Part shown: positions 15,490 through 24,172 of the stretch, in pieces | Layout of the letters: every line of letters starts with the position of its first letter | Numbering within the stretch: the first letter of the stretch is position 1 | DNA from: Bradyrhizobiaceae bacterium Ga0074131 | Lineage (GTDB): Bacteria > Pseudomonadota > Alphaproteobacteria > Rhizobiales > Xanthobacteraceae | NCBI GenBank assembly: GCA_001464035.1 | Contig: LNEC01000010.1 | Location: 124,001-188,000 of the forward strand | Length of the DNA: 64,000 bases | Reading direction: 5' to 3' | The notes under the pieces: generated by a model | The model's database searches: none | Told to the model about the DNA's origin: nothing | What the model saw: the letters and a program-made list of their open reading frames with translations, nothing else | Made by a program: the position numbers and the translations under genes

Positions 15490-16491
15490 TCAGTTCGGGG
15501 AATCGCGGGCCGGCAGAGCAGCCTTCAATCGTTTCCAGGCCGGAGCCAGTACAAATCCAGTGATTGGAATGCAGGCCGCGCCAACCAACAATCCGATGAC
15601 CCCTGATATGGCTGCATGAGCGATCCATTCGAGCACGCCGGAAGCCGCTGGCAGTACATGAGCCGCAGCCTCGGTCGCGGCGTGGACGGCGAGGCCGACC
15701 GAAGGCGGGCCGTAGATCTCCAGGCCATGCAGGACGATGCCGCCACCAACCCAGATCATGGCCGCGGTGCCGACCGCGCTGAGCAACGTCAGGAACACGG
15801 GCATACCGCGAACGAGGCCGCGTCCGAGTGCCCGGCTCGCAGCGCCAAAGGCCGAGGCGCCATCGTTCGTTGCAAGCGCCACGCCGACGTCGTCGGCTTT
15901 GACGATCAGAGCTACCACGCCGTACACCGCCACGGTGATCCCGATCCCCACCAGCGCCAACACCAGTGACTGTGTCAGAAGGGTCCCCGCGGGAAGCGCC
16001 GCCAATGTGATCGCCATGATCTCCGCCGACAGGATAAAGTCGGTTTTGATGGCGCTCGCGACCTTTTCGTCCTCGAGCGTGCGCGCATTCAACGCGACCG
16101 TTTCAAGTTGGGCTTCATGCTGATGGGCATGATGTGGCAGCAGGGCCTCGAGCAGTTTTTCCACCCCTTCGTAGCAGAGATAGGCGCCGCCGAACATCAG
16201 AAGCGGCGTAATCGCTGCTGGGAGGAAGTAGCTGAGGGCCAAGGCGGCGGGAAGCAGGATCAGGAGCTTGTTGCGAAGCGATCCCGCCGCGATCTTGCCC
16301 ACGATCGGCAATTCGCGTTTGGCGGCGAAACCGATCACGTAACCTGGAGTGACGGCGGTATCGTCGATGACGACGCCTGCCGCCTTGACCCCCGCTTTGG
16401 CGGCCTGGCCGGCGATATCGTCCAGGGAAGCTGCCGCCACCTTTGCGATCGCCGCGATATCGTCGAGCAGGGCGATCAGTCCGATGCTCAT
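15490..16491 (-). CDS. DUF808 (YedI-like) inner-membrane protein
   Basis: A 333-residue protein. It matches the DUF808 family N-terminus MSIGLIALLDDIAAIAKVAAASLDDIAGQAAKAG-like pattern and the VIDDTAVTPGYVIGF segment. Several hydrophobic helices follow (LLILLPAALALSYFLPAAIT, SLVLALVGIGITVAVYGVVA, LLSAVGTAAMIWVGGG), and a cytoplasmic His-rich stretch HHAHQHEAQLE. The function of this family is not established. The ATG at 16491 gives the family's usual start. It is divergent from tenA, with a 161-base gap that contains an 8-bp hairpin (ATGTCCGC/GCGGACAT) but no TPP riboswitch core. Confidence 0.85.
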   Translation of the reverse strand: MSIGLIALLDDIAAIAKVAAASLDDIAGQAAKAGVKAAGVVIDDTAVTPGYVIGFAAKRELPIVGKIAAGSLRNKLLILLPAALALSYFLPAAITPLLMFGGAYLCYEGVEKLLEALLPHHAHQHEAQLETVALNARTLEDEKVASAIKTDFILSAEIMAITLAALPAGTLLTQSLVLALVGIGITVAVYGVVALIVKADDVGVALATNDGASAFGAASRALGRGLVRGMPVFLTLLSAVGTAAMIWVGGGIVLHGLEIYGPPSVGLAVHAATEAAAHVLPAASGVLEWIAHAAISGVIGLLVGAACIPITGFVLAPAWKRLKAALPARDSPN

Positions 16492-16652
16492 GTATGGTTT
16501 CCCTTCGTTGTCAGCAGGAGTCACGCCGACCCAACCGTCGTAACGGCGACCGAATGTCCGCCCTCCGGGAAGTGCGGACATCTTTGTTCGCATCAGCTAT
16601 AACCCGGTCACGGGCCAAAGACACTCGTCGGCGACAAGCCCCACGAAAGATC

Positions 16653-17336
16653 ATGAGTTTCTTCGAGCGACTAAAGAGAGCCGCATCGGCCGAGTGGCGG
16701 GCCTACAGCGAACACCCCTTCACGAACGCCTTGGCGGACGGCTCGCTCAACGCGGCGGCGTTTCGTCACTACCTCGTTCAGGACTATCTGTTCCTGATCG
16801 AGTTTGCCCGCGCCTACGCGCTTGCCGTCTACAAGTCGCCCAGACTTTCGGACATGCGTGAAGCGGCTGCCGGCATGTCGGCCATTCTCGATGTCGAGAT
16901 GAACCTTCATGTGAAGCTCTGCGCGGGCTGGGGGCTTGCGCCAGGCGATCTCGAACGGGCCCCTCCGGCGGTCGAGATGTTGGCCTATACACGCTATGTG
17001 CTCGACGCGGGAATGCGCGGTGATCTCCTGGCGCTCAAGGTGGCGCTGGCTCCCTGCGTGATCGGCTACGCAGAGATCGCCGCGCGGCTCGCCGCGCGCC
17101 CCAACGCGCTCGCTGCAACCAATCCGTATCGCGTATGGATCGACGAGTATGCCGGTGCAACCTACCAGCTGGTCGCCGCGAACGCGCGGGCGCAGCTGGA
17201 CGATCTTGCCGATCGGTACGCCACGCCGGCCCGCGAGGCGGATCTGATCGGAATCTTCAAGGAGGCGACCCGGCTCGAAGCCGACTTCTGGGAGATGGCC
17301 TGGCGCGTGCGGGGCCACGACATGCCGGCCGGATAG
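16653..17336 (+). CDS. tenA: TenA-family thiaminase II / aminopyrimidine aminohydrolase
   Basis: TenA hydrolyses aminomethyl-pyrimidine breakdown products of thiamine for salvage into HMP. The 227 residues keep the catalytic set of the Cys class: Asp44 (VQDYLF), Cys135 (APCVIGYAEIA) and Glu209 (RLEADFWEMAW), at essentially the Bacillus subtilis numbering. The start ATG at 16653 gives MSFFERLKRAASAEW, the family N-terminus. No other thi gene or THI-box is near, so it may be a stand-alone salvage enzyme. Confidence 0.92.
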   Translation: MSFFERLKRAASAEWRAYSEHPFTNALADGSLNAAAFRHYLVQDYLFLIEFARAYALAVYKSPRLSDMREAAAGMSAILDVEMNLHVKLCAGWGLAPGDLERAPPAVEMLAYTRYVLDAGMRGDLLALKVALAPCVIGYAEIAARLAARPNALAATNPYRVWIDEYAGATYQLVAANARAQLDDLADRYATPAREADLIGIFKEATRLEADFWEMAWRVRGHDMPAG

Positions 17337-17344
17337 GGTACCGA

Positions 17345-17369
17345 GGAACCGAGTCGGTCTTGCGATGTT
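17345..17369 (+). promoter_or_regulatory. Possible EcfG (general stress) promoter
   Basis: GGAAC (17345-17349), 16 bases, then TGTT (17366-17369). The alphaproteobacterial EcfG consensus is GGAAC-N16/17-CGTT, so this is one mismatch away. The site lies 80 bases before a small, highly charged protein gene at 17450. Confidence 0.35.
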
Positions 17370-17449
17370 TTCCCCGATGACGTGAGTTCGCATGACCAGA
17401 TCAAGAACGGCGCGCTGCTGCGTAGCGATCAACCATGGGAGTTCCTGCA

Positions 17450-17632
17450 ATGGCCAAGGATGAAAAACCGCTCGAGCCGGAAGACTTTCCAGTTCGTGCC
17501 GAGCAAAAGAAAATCCTCAAGAACGATGGCGAGGCGATTGCCGAAGCGCGCGACGAGAGAACCGCGGACGAGGTGGCGGAACGCCTGAACGCGGAAGAGA
17601 ATATCCGGGAAGAGGATCGCTGGTCGGCTTGA
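17450..17632 (+). CDS. Small highly charged protein (60 aa)
   Basis: The ATG at 17450 has GGGAG seven bases upstream. The product (MAKDEKPLEPEDFPVRAEQK...EENIREEDRWSA) is about half charged residues, with no hydrophobic core, and is probably disordered or helical. Proteins of this kind are common in Bradyrhizobium and are often stress-induced (general knowledge). An EcfG-like promoter is seen 80 bases upstream. The function is unknown. Confidence 0.62.
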   Translation: MAKDEKPLEPEDFPVRAEQKKILKNDGEAIAEARDERTADEVAERLNAEENIREEDRWSA

Positions 17633-17642
17633 CGACCCCCGA

Positions 17643-17894
17643 TTAGTTTTCCGGGAGTGGATGTGCCGGCTGAACCCGCTTGGGGCCCGGCGGCGTTGGT
17701 TCGACTGCCAGTTTGGGCTGCGTGGGTGTGACTTTGGCGCCGGCGGCTTGCGCCGCGGCCTTGGTAGCTGCCTTATCCGGTGCCTCCCGGTTCCAAGGGC
17801 CGAATTCAGCGGCCAGGAAGGCCGCCGTACTGATGAAGGCGACGGCCGATGCGATCAACAACGGCCGACCGATATTTCTCTCGCGCACAGTCAT
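17643..17894 (-). CDS. Small single-span membrane protein with Pro-rich tail (83 aa)
   Basis: A basic N-terminus (MTVRERNIGRP) and one membrane span (LLIASAVAFISTAAFLAAEFG) are followed by an Ala/Lys-rich stretch (DKAATKAAAQAAGAKV). A Pro-rich tail (EPTPPGPKRVQPAHPLPEN) is predicted to be periplasmic. The start is set by the charged residues before the span. It converges with the 17450 gene (10 bases apart). No function is recognised. Confidence 0.6.
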   Translation of the reverse strand: MTVRERNIGRPLLIASAVAFISTAAFLAAEFGPWNREAPDKAATKAAAQAAGAKVTPTQPKLAVEPTPPGPKRVQPAHPLPEN

Positions 17895-18047
17895 TATGTA
17901 CCTTGGTGATTCATGAAGGAAAGCGTGCAGGCAGGCGCAAGTTCCGGCCATATTGCGCGGCAGAAGGCCGCACAATGAGGCGGTGTCGATCGGCTGATCA
18001 GTTCCAGCGGCGGATGAGTCAGAATTTCGGGCCGGGCAGTCGCACAT

Positions 18048-18123
18048 TGGTGAGCGCGGAGGGACTCGAACCCTCGACCCCATGATTAAAAGTCACGTGC
18101 TCTACCACCTGAGCTACGCGCTC
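18048..18123 (-). tRNA. tRNA-Lys (UUU anticodon)
   Basis: A complete 76-nt cloverleaf including an encoded CCA (18050-18048). The acceptor GAGCGCG pairs with CGCGCTC, the D-stem is GCTC/GAGC, the anticodon stem is CGTGA/TCATG with loop CTTTTAA, and the T-arm is GAGGG-TTCGAGT-CCCTC. No integrase or repeated 3'-end copy is seen nearby, so there is no sign of use as an attachment site. 17957-17983 holds an imperfect hairpin that may end the transcript. Confidence 0.97.
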
Positions 18124-18261
18124 ACTCGCCGCGCTGTGTAGGGGGCGGCTTGGTGCGGGTCAATAGCGCGGCTGAGGACGGCCGGGATTTCCGAGATGAT
18201 GCCGACGGTTAGCGGTAGTTCTTCGCGCGCGCAGGGAGTCCGAGAAAGCCCCTATGCGCGG

Positions 18262-20940
18262 TCAGCTGGCCTCGCGGCGTACCTCCGACGCCACCGGCTG
18301 CTGGCTGCCGACCACCGTCGGCATCGTGACCGGGCGCAGCCCGATCAGTTCGGCGCTGCGGACGCCGGCATTGCGCCAGAACGAAAACGAATTAATGCGG
18401 GAGCTTTCGAGAATGGCGATCGCCACCGCTGACAGGAACGGCAGGCTCTGCAGCACCAGCACCCCGGCGAAGATGTAGATTTCGCGCACTTCCTTCTGGC
18501 CGTTGGTGACCACGAGGACGGCGGCGCCGATCAGCAGCAGGACGCCGATCAGCGCCTCCCAGAACGCCTGGAACTCGATCGACATCCTGGACAGGCCGCC
18601 CTTGGAGGTGCGGGCAAACGGCAGATGTTCGGTGATCAGGCCGTTGGCCACCGCGCGAGAGACGGTCCATTGCACCGACATCGCGGCGACCATGGCGCCC
18701 AGCATCTGCCCCCATTTCACCGGCACCCGCAGGCGGTACAGGATGATGAAATGCAGCAGCGAAACCACGAAGGCGGCAGCAATCGGCAGCGTCAGGATCT
18801 TGTCGGGAACGGCGATGTCGGCGAAGGCGACGATCGGCACCCAGATCAGATTGAGGATCGCGACCACCACGCCGAGGCTTTCGGCGCCGAGCCAGTTCAG
18901 CCAGCCCAGCGCGAATTCGCGGCGCTGATCCGGCGACAGCCGGCTGGCGCCGGGAAGAAACCGACGCCAATGCTTCTTGACGATCTGGAAGCCGCCATAG
19001 GCCCAGCGATGGCGCTGTTTCTTGAAGGCCTCGTAGGTATCCGGCAGCAGGCCGTGGCCGTAGCGGTGGTTCGTGTAATGCGTCAGCCAGCCATGCTCGA
19101 TGATGGCGAGGCCGAGATCGGTGTCCTCGCAGATGGTGTCGCCGGCCCAGCCGCCGGCCATGTCCATCGCCGCGCGCCGGATCAGGCACATGGTGCCGTG
19201 CACGATGATGGCGTTGACCTCGTTGCGCTGGACCATGCCGATGTCGAAGAAGCCGGCATATTCGCCGTTCATGATGTAGTGCATCAGCGAGGTGTCGCCG
19301 TCCCGATGGTCCTGCGGCGCCTGCACCAGGCCGACACGGGGATCGGCGAATACCGGCACCAGATCCTTCAGCCAGTCCGGCTGCACGACATAGTCGGCGT
19401 CGATGATGCCGATGATCTCGGCGTCGACGGCGGTGCGCTCCATCGCGAGGCGCAGCGCGCCGGCCTTGAAGCCCTCGACCTTCTCGGCATTGATGAATTT
19501 GAAGCGCTCGCCCAGCGCGCGGCAGTGATCCTGGATCGGCTGCCAGAATTCGGGATCAGGCGTGTTGTTGATGATCACCACGCATTCGAAATTGGGATAG
19601 TCCAGCCGCGCCACCGCATCAAGGGTCTGCTTCAGCATGTCCGGCGGTTCGAAATAGGCGGGGACGTGGATCGAAACCTTGGGGAAGGCGACGGCCTCGC
19701 CGATGGTGGCCGGCGCCAGCGAAGCACCCTTGACGATCAGCCGCCGCGGCTTGCGGCCGAAGGCGATGGAGGCGATTTCATCGATCCGCGCCATCGCGAT
19801 CAGCACCAGCGGAACCAGCAGGATCAGCCCCAGCGTCAGGGCGAAGGCCGAGCCGAACACGAAGTAGTGGCCCTCCCAGTAGGCGAATACAGTGGCGGCC
19901 CAGGTTCCAACACCAGCGGCCGCCGCGGACAGCACCAGCGACTGCATGACCGTCGGGCGGGTGAGGCGCACGATCGGCAGCGACAGCAGGATGCCGACGA
20001 GAACGGCGATGGTCGCGAGCTTCCAGTAATTCTCGTTCACGATCGGCCCGGTCCAGGCGAATTTCGGTTCGCGGGCCGCGTTGAGGATGCCCCAATAGGG
20101 CCCGACGCCACCTTCGAAGAATTTCCAGGGCTGATCGATCGCTTCGACGATGTTGTATTCCATGCCGATGGCTTCGGCGCGGGTGACGAAGTTGCGCAGC
20201 ACCGCGGCCTGCTCGAAGGTGCCCGGCTCGGCGTTCTTGAGGTTGTAGCCGGCGCTCGGCCAGCCGAATTCGGCGATCACGATCCGCTTGCCGGGAAATT
20301 TTTCGCGCAGCAATTGGTAGAGATAGACGGCCTGGTCCACCGCCTGCTTGTCGGTGAAGTTTTCCCAGTACGGCAGCACGTGCGCGGCGATGAAGTCGAC
20401 GGACGAGGCGAGTTCCGGATTGTCGCGCCAGATATTCCAGATTTCGCCTGTCGTCACAGGAACGTTGACCGATTTTTTGACCTGCTTGATAAGTTCGATC
20501 AGGTCTTCAACCTTCTGCTCGGCGCGATAGATCGTCTCGTTGCCGACGACGATGCCGTTCACGTTGCTGTTGCGCTTGGCCAGGCTGATGGCCGCCTGGA
20601 TCTCGCGCTCGTTGCGCTCGGTGTTCTTGTCGATCCAGGCGCCGACGGTAACCTTCAAGCCGAATTCCGCGGCGATCGGCGGAACCAGTTCGACGCCGCC
20701 GGTCGATGAATAAAGCCGGATCGCCTTGGTCAGCGGCGCCAGGATCTTGAGGTCGGCGCGGATTTTTTCAACGCTGGGAATGTTGTCGACGTCGGGATGG
20801 CCGCTGCCTTCGAACGGTGCGTAGGACACGCTGGGCAGGATACCCCTGAAGTCGGGGGCCTGCTGTTTTTCGCGCAGTACGCCCCATAGGGCGGCGTGAG
20901 CGGCAGTCACACACACGAGAACGGCGACGACGGCGCGCAT
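18262..20940 (-). CDS. ndvB: Cyclic beta-(1,3)-glucan synthase, GH17 domain fused to GT2
   Basis: The 892-residue membrane protein joins an N-terminal GH17-like domain to a processive GT2 domain. The GH17 part shows GIVVGNETIYRA (acid/base Glu) and VIAEFGWPSAG (nucleophile Glu). Hydrophobic helices follow, then the GT2 part with IIDADYVVQPDW (DxD), CEDTDLG and KKQRHRW (QxxRW). C-terminal membrane helices complete it. This is the architecture of Bradyrhizobium NdvB, which makes cyclic beta-(1,3),(1,6)-glucan needed for osmotic adaptation and nodulation. ATG 20940 is preferred over a TTG at 21003. A small secreted-protein gene lies upstream on the same strand and ndvC is divergent. Confidence 0.92.
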   Translation of the reverse strand: MRAVVAVLVCVTAAHAALWGVLREKQQAPDFRGILPSVSYAPFEGSGHPDVDNIPSVEKIRADLKILAPLTKAIRLYSSTGGVELVPPIAAEFGLKVTVGAWIDKNTERNEREIQAAISLAKRNSNVNGIVVGNETIYRAEQKVEDLIELIKQVKKSVNVPVTTGEIWNIWRDNPELASSVDFIAAHVLPYWENFTDKQAVDQAVYLYQLLREKFPGKRIVIAEFGWPSAGYNLKNAEPGTFEQAAVLRNFVTRAEAIGMEYNIVEAIDQPWKFFEGGVGPYWGILNAAREPKFAWTGPIVNENYWKLATIAVLVGILLSLPIVRLTRPTVMQSLVLSAAAAGVGTWAATVFAYWEGHYFVFGSAFALTLGLILLVPLVLIAMARIDEIASIAFGRKPRRLIVKGASLAPATIGEAVAFPKVSIHVPAYFEPPDMLKQTLDAVARLDYPNFECVVIINNTPDPEFWQPIQDHCRALGERFKFINAEKVEGFKAGALRLAMERTAVDAEIIGIIDADYVVQPDWLKDLVPVFADPRVGLVQAPQDHRDGDTSLMHYIMNGEYAGFFDIGMVQRNEVNAIIVHGTMCLIRRAAMDMAGGWAGDTICEDTDLGLAIIEHGWLTHYTNHRYGHGLLPDTYEAFKKQRHRWAYGGFQIVKKHWRRFLPGASRLSPDQRREFALGWLNWLGAESLGVVVAILNLIWVPIVAFADIAVPDKILTLPIAAAFVVSLLHFIILYRLRVPVKWGQMLGAMVAAMSVQWTVSRAVANGLITEHLPFARTSKGGLSRMSIEFQAFWEALIGVLLLIGAAVLVVTNGQKEVREIYIFAGVLVLQSLPFLSAVAIAILESSRINSFSFWRNAGVRSAELIGLRPVTMPTVVGSQQPVASEVRREAS

Positions 20941-21124
20941 CGGGACTAAACCATATGGGGCCAATATGGCAGGGAAGCGGATCCGTCCCCGAGATCCGAC
21001 CAAGTCAGCGGCAAACCGAGCATATCTCTGCCACGCGATTTAACAACTCTTATGACGCCGTGGCGTTTTGAGGGCGCAAACAATCCGAACCGAAAATTTC
21101 GGCAGCCCAAGCGGTCGGGTCGGA

Positions 21125-21697
21125 TTACTTGGCGGCAGGCGCCGGAGGGGGGGCGACGGCAGGCGAAGGCGCCGCAGCGGGGTTCGGCGCAGCGCTGCCG
21201 GCCGTCGCGGCCGGCGGCGGTGCCGCGGCCGTCTGCGGCTGCGCCGCCGGATTGATCCAGCAGGCGTGAATGCGGCCGCTCAGCGTGTCCGCCACCTTGG
21301 GATCGATCTCGCCGCCAAAACGGGTCAGGCAGCGGAACGTGGCCTGCACGTGCCCGCCGGGGCAGCCAAAACGGTCGTACAGATCGAGATGCCGAAAGGC
21401 GGTGTCGAGATCGTCGAGCCACATCAGGCGGACCACGCGGCGGCCGAGCCAGACGCATTCCGGGTTTCCGGCCGGGCCGTTGATGGCCTGCGAGGCCTCA
21501 AGGAATTGGTCGGTCTTGCGCTGATTGTCCCTGGCGGCATCGGCGGGACTCGTCGTCGCCGGCTTGCCTGACGGGTCTTGCGCGCGGGGATCGCCGCTTT
21601 GGGCAAAGGCGCCGCCGATCCCGATGAAAAAGGCCAGCCCGGAAACGGCGAGATGGCGCCAGAGCGCACGCTGAGACTGAAGCACCCGTCGACGCAT
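21125..21697 (-). CDS. Secreted protein between ndvB and ndvC (possible ndvD counterpart)
   Basis: A 190-residue protein with signal peptide (ALWRHLAVSGLAFFIGIGGAFAQ). A Cys-containing middle domain follows (NPECVWLGRRVVRLMWLDD, DRFGCPGGHVQATFRCLTRFG, HACWIN), then an Ala/Pro-rich tail of about 45 residues ending APAAK. The pattern HLDLYDRFGCP suggests a periplasmic partner. It precedes ndvB by 184 bases on the same strand. A third locus gene, ndvD, has been described in Bradyrhizobium between ndvB and ndvC (from memory), but the reported size differs, so the identity is only possible. Confidence 0.7.
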   Translation of the reverse strand: MRRRVLQSQRALWRHLAVSGLAFFIGIGGAFAQSGDPRAQDPSGKPATTSPADAARDNQRKTDQFLEASQAINGPAGNPECVWLGRRVVRLMWLDDLDTAFRHLDLYDRFGCPGGHVQATFRCLTRFGGEIDPKVADTLSGRIHACWINPAAQPQTAAAPPPAATAGSAAPNPAAAPSPAVAPPPAPAAK

Positions 21698-21847
21698 GGA
21701 TTCCCCGATGTGTTGCGCGTCCCGAGGCCAGCCCGGACACGCTGGTTTGATGCCGTCCAAATGGGTCCCCAATGCGGCGGCGGCCACAGCGAATTCCCAG
21801 GGGATTCCCATGGCGGACATTTCGGATTTTGTCCAGCAAAGCCACAA

Positions 21848-21868
21848 CTTTATCACGTCGTGGTAAAG
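21848..21868. promoter_or_regulatory. Near-perfect 21-bp palindrome in the ndvB/ndvC divergent region
   Basis: CTTTATCACG, a central T, then CGTGGTAAAG: two 10-base half-sites with one mismatch. It lies 88 bases upstream of the ndvC start and 151 bases upstream of the divergent secreted-protein gene, a good position for an operator controlling both. Confidence 0.5.
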
Positions 21869-21955
21869 CCAGCGCCGGGGTGCGGACGGGATTGTGACTG
21901 TCCTGCTCTTGGCAGAAGGCCAGTGACAAGCTAATCGACGTTCCTCGCCCGGAGG

Positions 21956-23581
21956 ATGGAACCGATTTCTCTTCGTACGCCGCTGGCGCTTCTCCTGATA
22001 TCCCTGAGTGCGATTGCCGCGGCGTGGTGGTGGCTGGCCACGCCCATCAGCTTGGCGCGCGCGCCGATCGACCCCAACGCCAAGCTGCAATGCGTGTCCT
22101 ACGCGCCGTTCCGCGGCGACCAGACGCCGCTGGTGCAGACCACCCAGATCGCCGCGGAACAGATCGCCGAAGATATGGCTCAACTCGCCAAGATCTCCGA
22201 CTGCGTGCGTACCTATTCCATCGAAAACGGCCTAGACCAGGTCCCCGCGCTCGCCGCCAAGGTCGGGCTGAAAGTCATTCAGGGGATCTGGCTCGGCAGC
22301 AACCGCCAGAAAAACCTGGCGCAGATTTCGACCGCGGTCGGCCTTACCAGGGAATATCCCGGCGTCATCACTTCGGTGGTGGTCGGCAACGAGGTGCTGT
22401 TGCGCGGCGAGATGACGGCTTCCGACCTCGCGGCCCACATCCGCTCAGTCAAGTCGCAGATCACCATTCCCGTCACCTACGCCGATGTGTGGGAGTTCTG
22501 GCTGCGCCATCGCGAGGTCTATGACGCCGTCGACTTCGTCACCATTCACATCCTGCCGTATTGGGAGGACTTCCCGATCCGCGCCAGACACGCCGCCTCC
22601 CATGTCGACGCCATCCGCAAACGGATGGCGGTGGCGTTTCCGGGCAAGGAAATCCTGATCGGCGAAACCGGCTGGCCGAGCGCGGGACGGATGCGCGAGG
22701 GGGCGCTGCCGTCGCGCGCCAATCAAGCGAAGGTGGTGTCGGAAATTCTCGCGCTGGCGAAGCGGGAGAACTTTCGCGTCAATCTGATCGAAGCCTACGA
22801 CCAGCCTTGGAAGCGCCAGCTCGAGGGAACCGTCGGCGGGTATTGGGGCCTGATCGATGCGGGCAAACGTGCCGTGAAATATCCGCCGAACGAGGCCATC
22901 AGCAATTATCCGTTCTGGAAGCTGCAGATGGGGGCGGGCATGGGCCTGAGCATCCTCGTTTTCGGTGCGGCCTGGTTGACGCTGCGGCGCCGGCCCTGGA
23001 CGCCGCGGCCGGCAGCCTGGGTCGCGGTCGGCCTCTCCGCGACCGCCGCCGGCATCCTGCTCGGCGTCGCCGTCGACAAGATGCTCTATGAAAGCTACGG
23101 GATCGGCGGCTGGCTGAAGTGGGGCGGGTTGCTGACGGCCGGGATCGTTTCGCCCATACTCAGCGCCAATGCCTTGATGTCCGGCCGCTCGCTGCCGACA
23201 TTTCTGGAATTGCTGGGCCCGCGCGAGCTGCGGACGCGATCGGTCCTGACCTTCCTACTGGGAACGGTGCTGATGGCAACCACCCTGATCGGCGCGGAGA
23301 CGGCACTCGGCTTCGTGTTCGATCCGCGTTACAAGGATTTCCCCTATGCGGCGCTGACCATGGCGGTGCTGCCGTTCGGGACACTGATGCTGCTGAACCG
23401 CCCGCAAGAGGGTGCGCGCCCGATCGCCGAGGCGGTATTTGCCGGCGTGCTGGCGGCCGCAGCGCTCTACACCGGGTTCAACGAAGGCAAGGACAACTGG
23501 CAGTCACTGTGGACCTGCGCGGTGTTTGTCCTGCTGGCCGTTACGCTGTGGCGGGCGCGGGCCGTGCAAACCCCAAAATAA
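21956..23581 (+). CDS. ndvC: Beta-(1,6) branching glucan enzyme, GH17 with membrane helices
   Basis: The 541-residue protein opens with a membrane anchor (LALLLISLSAIAAAWWWLA). A GH17 domain follows with SVVVGNEVLLRG (acid/base Glu), YADVWEFWLRHREV and LIGETGWPSAG (nucleophile Glu). About eight C-terminal membrane helices complete it. In Bradyrhizobium, ndvC mutants make cyclic glucan without beta-(1,6) bonds. The ATG at 21956 directly follows CGGAGG. A second copy lies at 35220. Its last 41 bases overlap, tail to tail, the convergent gene at 23541. Confidence 0.92.
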   Translation: MEPISLRTPLALLLISLSAIAAAWWWLATPISLARAPIDPNAKLQCVSYAPFRGDQTPLVQTTQIAAEQIAEDMAQLAKISDCVRTYSIENGLDQVPALAAKVGLKVIQGIWLGSNRQKNLAQISTAVGLTREYPGVITSVVVGNEVLLRGEMTASDLAAHIRSVKSQITIPVTYADVWEFWLRHREVYDAVDFVTIHILPYWEDFPIRARHAASHVDAIRKRMAVAFPGKEILIGETGWPSAGRMREGALPSRANQAKVVSEILALAKRENFRVNLIEAYDQPWKRQLEGTVGGYWGLIDAGKRAVKYPPNEAISNYPFWKLQMGAGMGLSILVFGAAWLTLRRRPWTPRPAAWVAVGLSATAAGILLGVAVDKMLYESYGIGGWLKWGGLLTAGIVSPILSANALMSGRSLPTFLELLGPRELRTRSVLTFLLGTVLMATTLIGAETALGFVFDPRYKDFPYAALTMAVLPFGTLMLLNRPQEGARPIAEAVFAGVLAAAALYTGFNEGKDNWQSLWTCAVFVLLAVTLWRARAVQTPK

Positions 23582-23921
23582 GCAGGCCGATCGCCAGCCC
23601 CGACAGGCCGATATTGTAGAGCACGATGCCAAAGCCGGCGGCTATCAGCCCGCCGGTGAGCAGCACGATCGACGGCCGCAGCACATGAAGCGTCGCGATG
23701 ATGAGCGCGACGATGCCGAACACCGAGTTGCGAAACAACGACGTCGCGAAAGCGCGGGTCTTGCACAGCATGGTCTGCAGGCCGCCATCGCAGGCCAGCG
23801 CCACGCTCGAAAACTCGATCGCCAGGTAGCGCAGATAGAGTGCATAGCCGACGGTGACGAAACCGACGACCAGGAGCCATTGCACTTGATAGGGCGTCAA
23901 CCGGAAGGGAGTTTTCTTCAT
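23541..23921 (-). CDS. Small polytopic membrane protein (126 aa)
   Basis: Hydrophobic spans near VQWLLVVGFVTVGYALYL, SVFGIVALIIATLHVL, SIVLLTGGLIAAGFGIVLYNIG and LAIGLLILGFA suggest four membrane helices. Two Cys (LACDGGLQTMLCK) lie in a loop, resembling the CxxxxxxxxC loop of small quinone-linked or DsbB-like membrane proteins, but no family is firmly recognised. Its 3' end overlaps ndvC antiparallel by 41 bases. Confidence 0.7.
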   Translation of the reverse strand: MKKTPFRLTPYQVQWLLVVGFVTVGYALYLRYLAIEFSSVALACDGGLQTMLCKTRAFATSLFRNSVFGIVALIIATLHVLRPSIVLLTGGLIAAGFGIVLYNIGLSGLAIGLLILGFARPAPATA

Positions 23922-24172
23922 CTGTCGAATATGGTCGGTATTTCGGGGCCGGACAACCCGGCGCCGAAGACGAGCCGGTCAGATCTCTGAAGGCACATCC
24001 GAAAACATCTCCAAGACGTTGCGCCTGCGGGGCTTTTACCAGCGGCCTCCGTCTCTGCCTCCGCTGCGCTTGCCCGCTTTCGCGAAGCGCTTAGTCCCCG
24101 TCAACGGCGTTGGTGTAAAATATCGAAAACAACCCCATGCAAAGGAGCAAGGGGTGCGGCATTCCGGCGGTA

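Noticed and set aside
16492..16652. A TPP riboswitch upstream of tenA
   Set aside because: Only a simple 8-bp hairpin is present; the conserved THI-box segments were not found.
18048..18123. tRNA-Lys as an integration site for a mobile element
   Set aside because: No integrase, no repeated tRNA 3' end and no compositional island adjoin it.
18625..20709. A 694-codon open frame opposite ndvB
   Set aside because: Antisense shadow; the composition is His/Asp/Arg-rich without any domain, while ndvB on the other strand has complete motifs.
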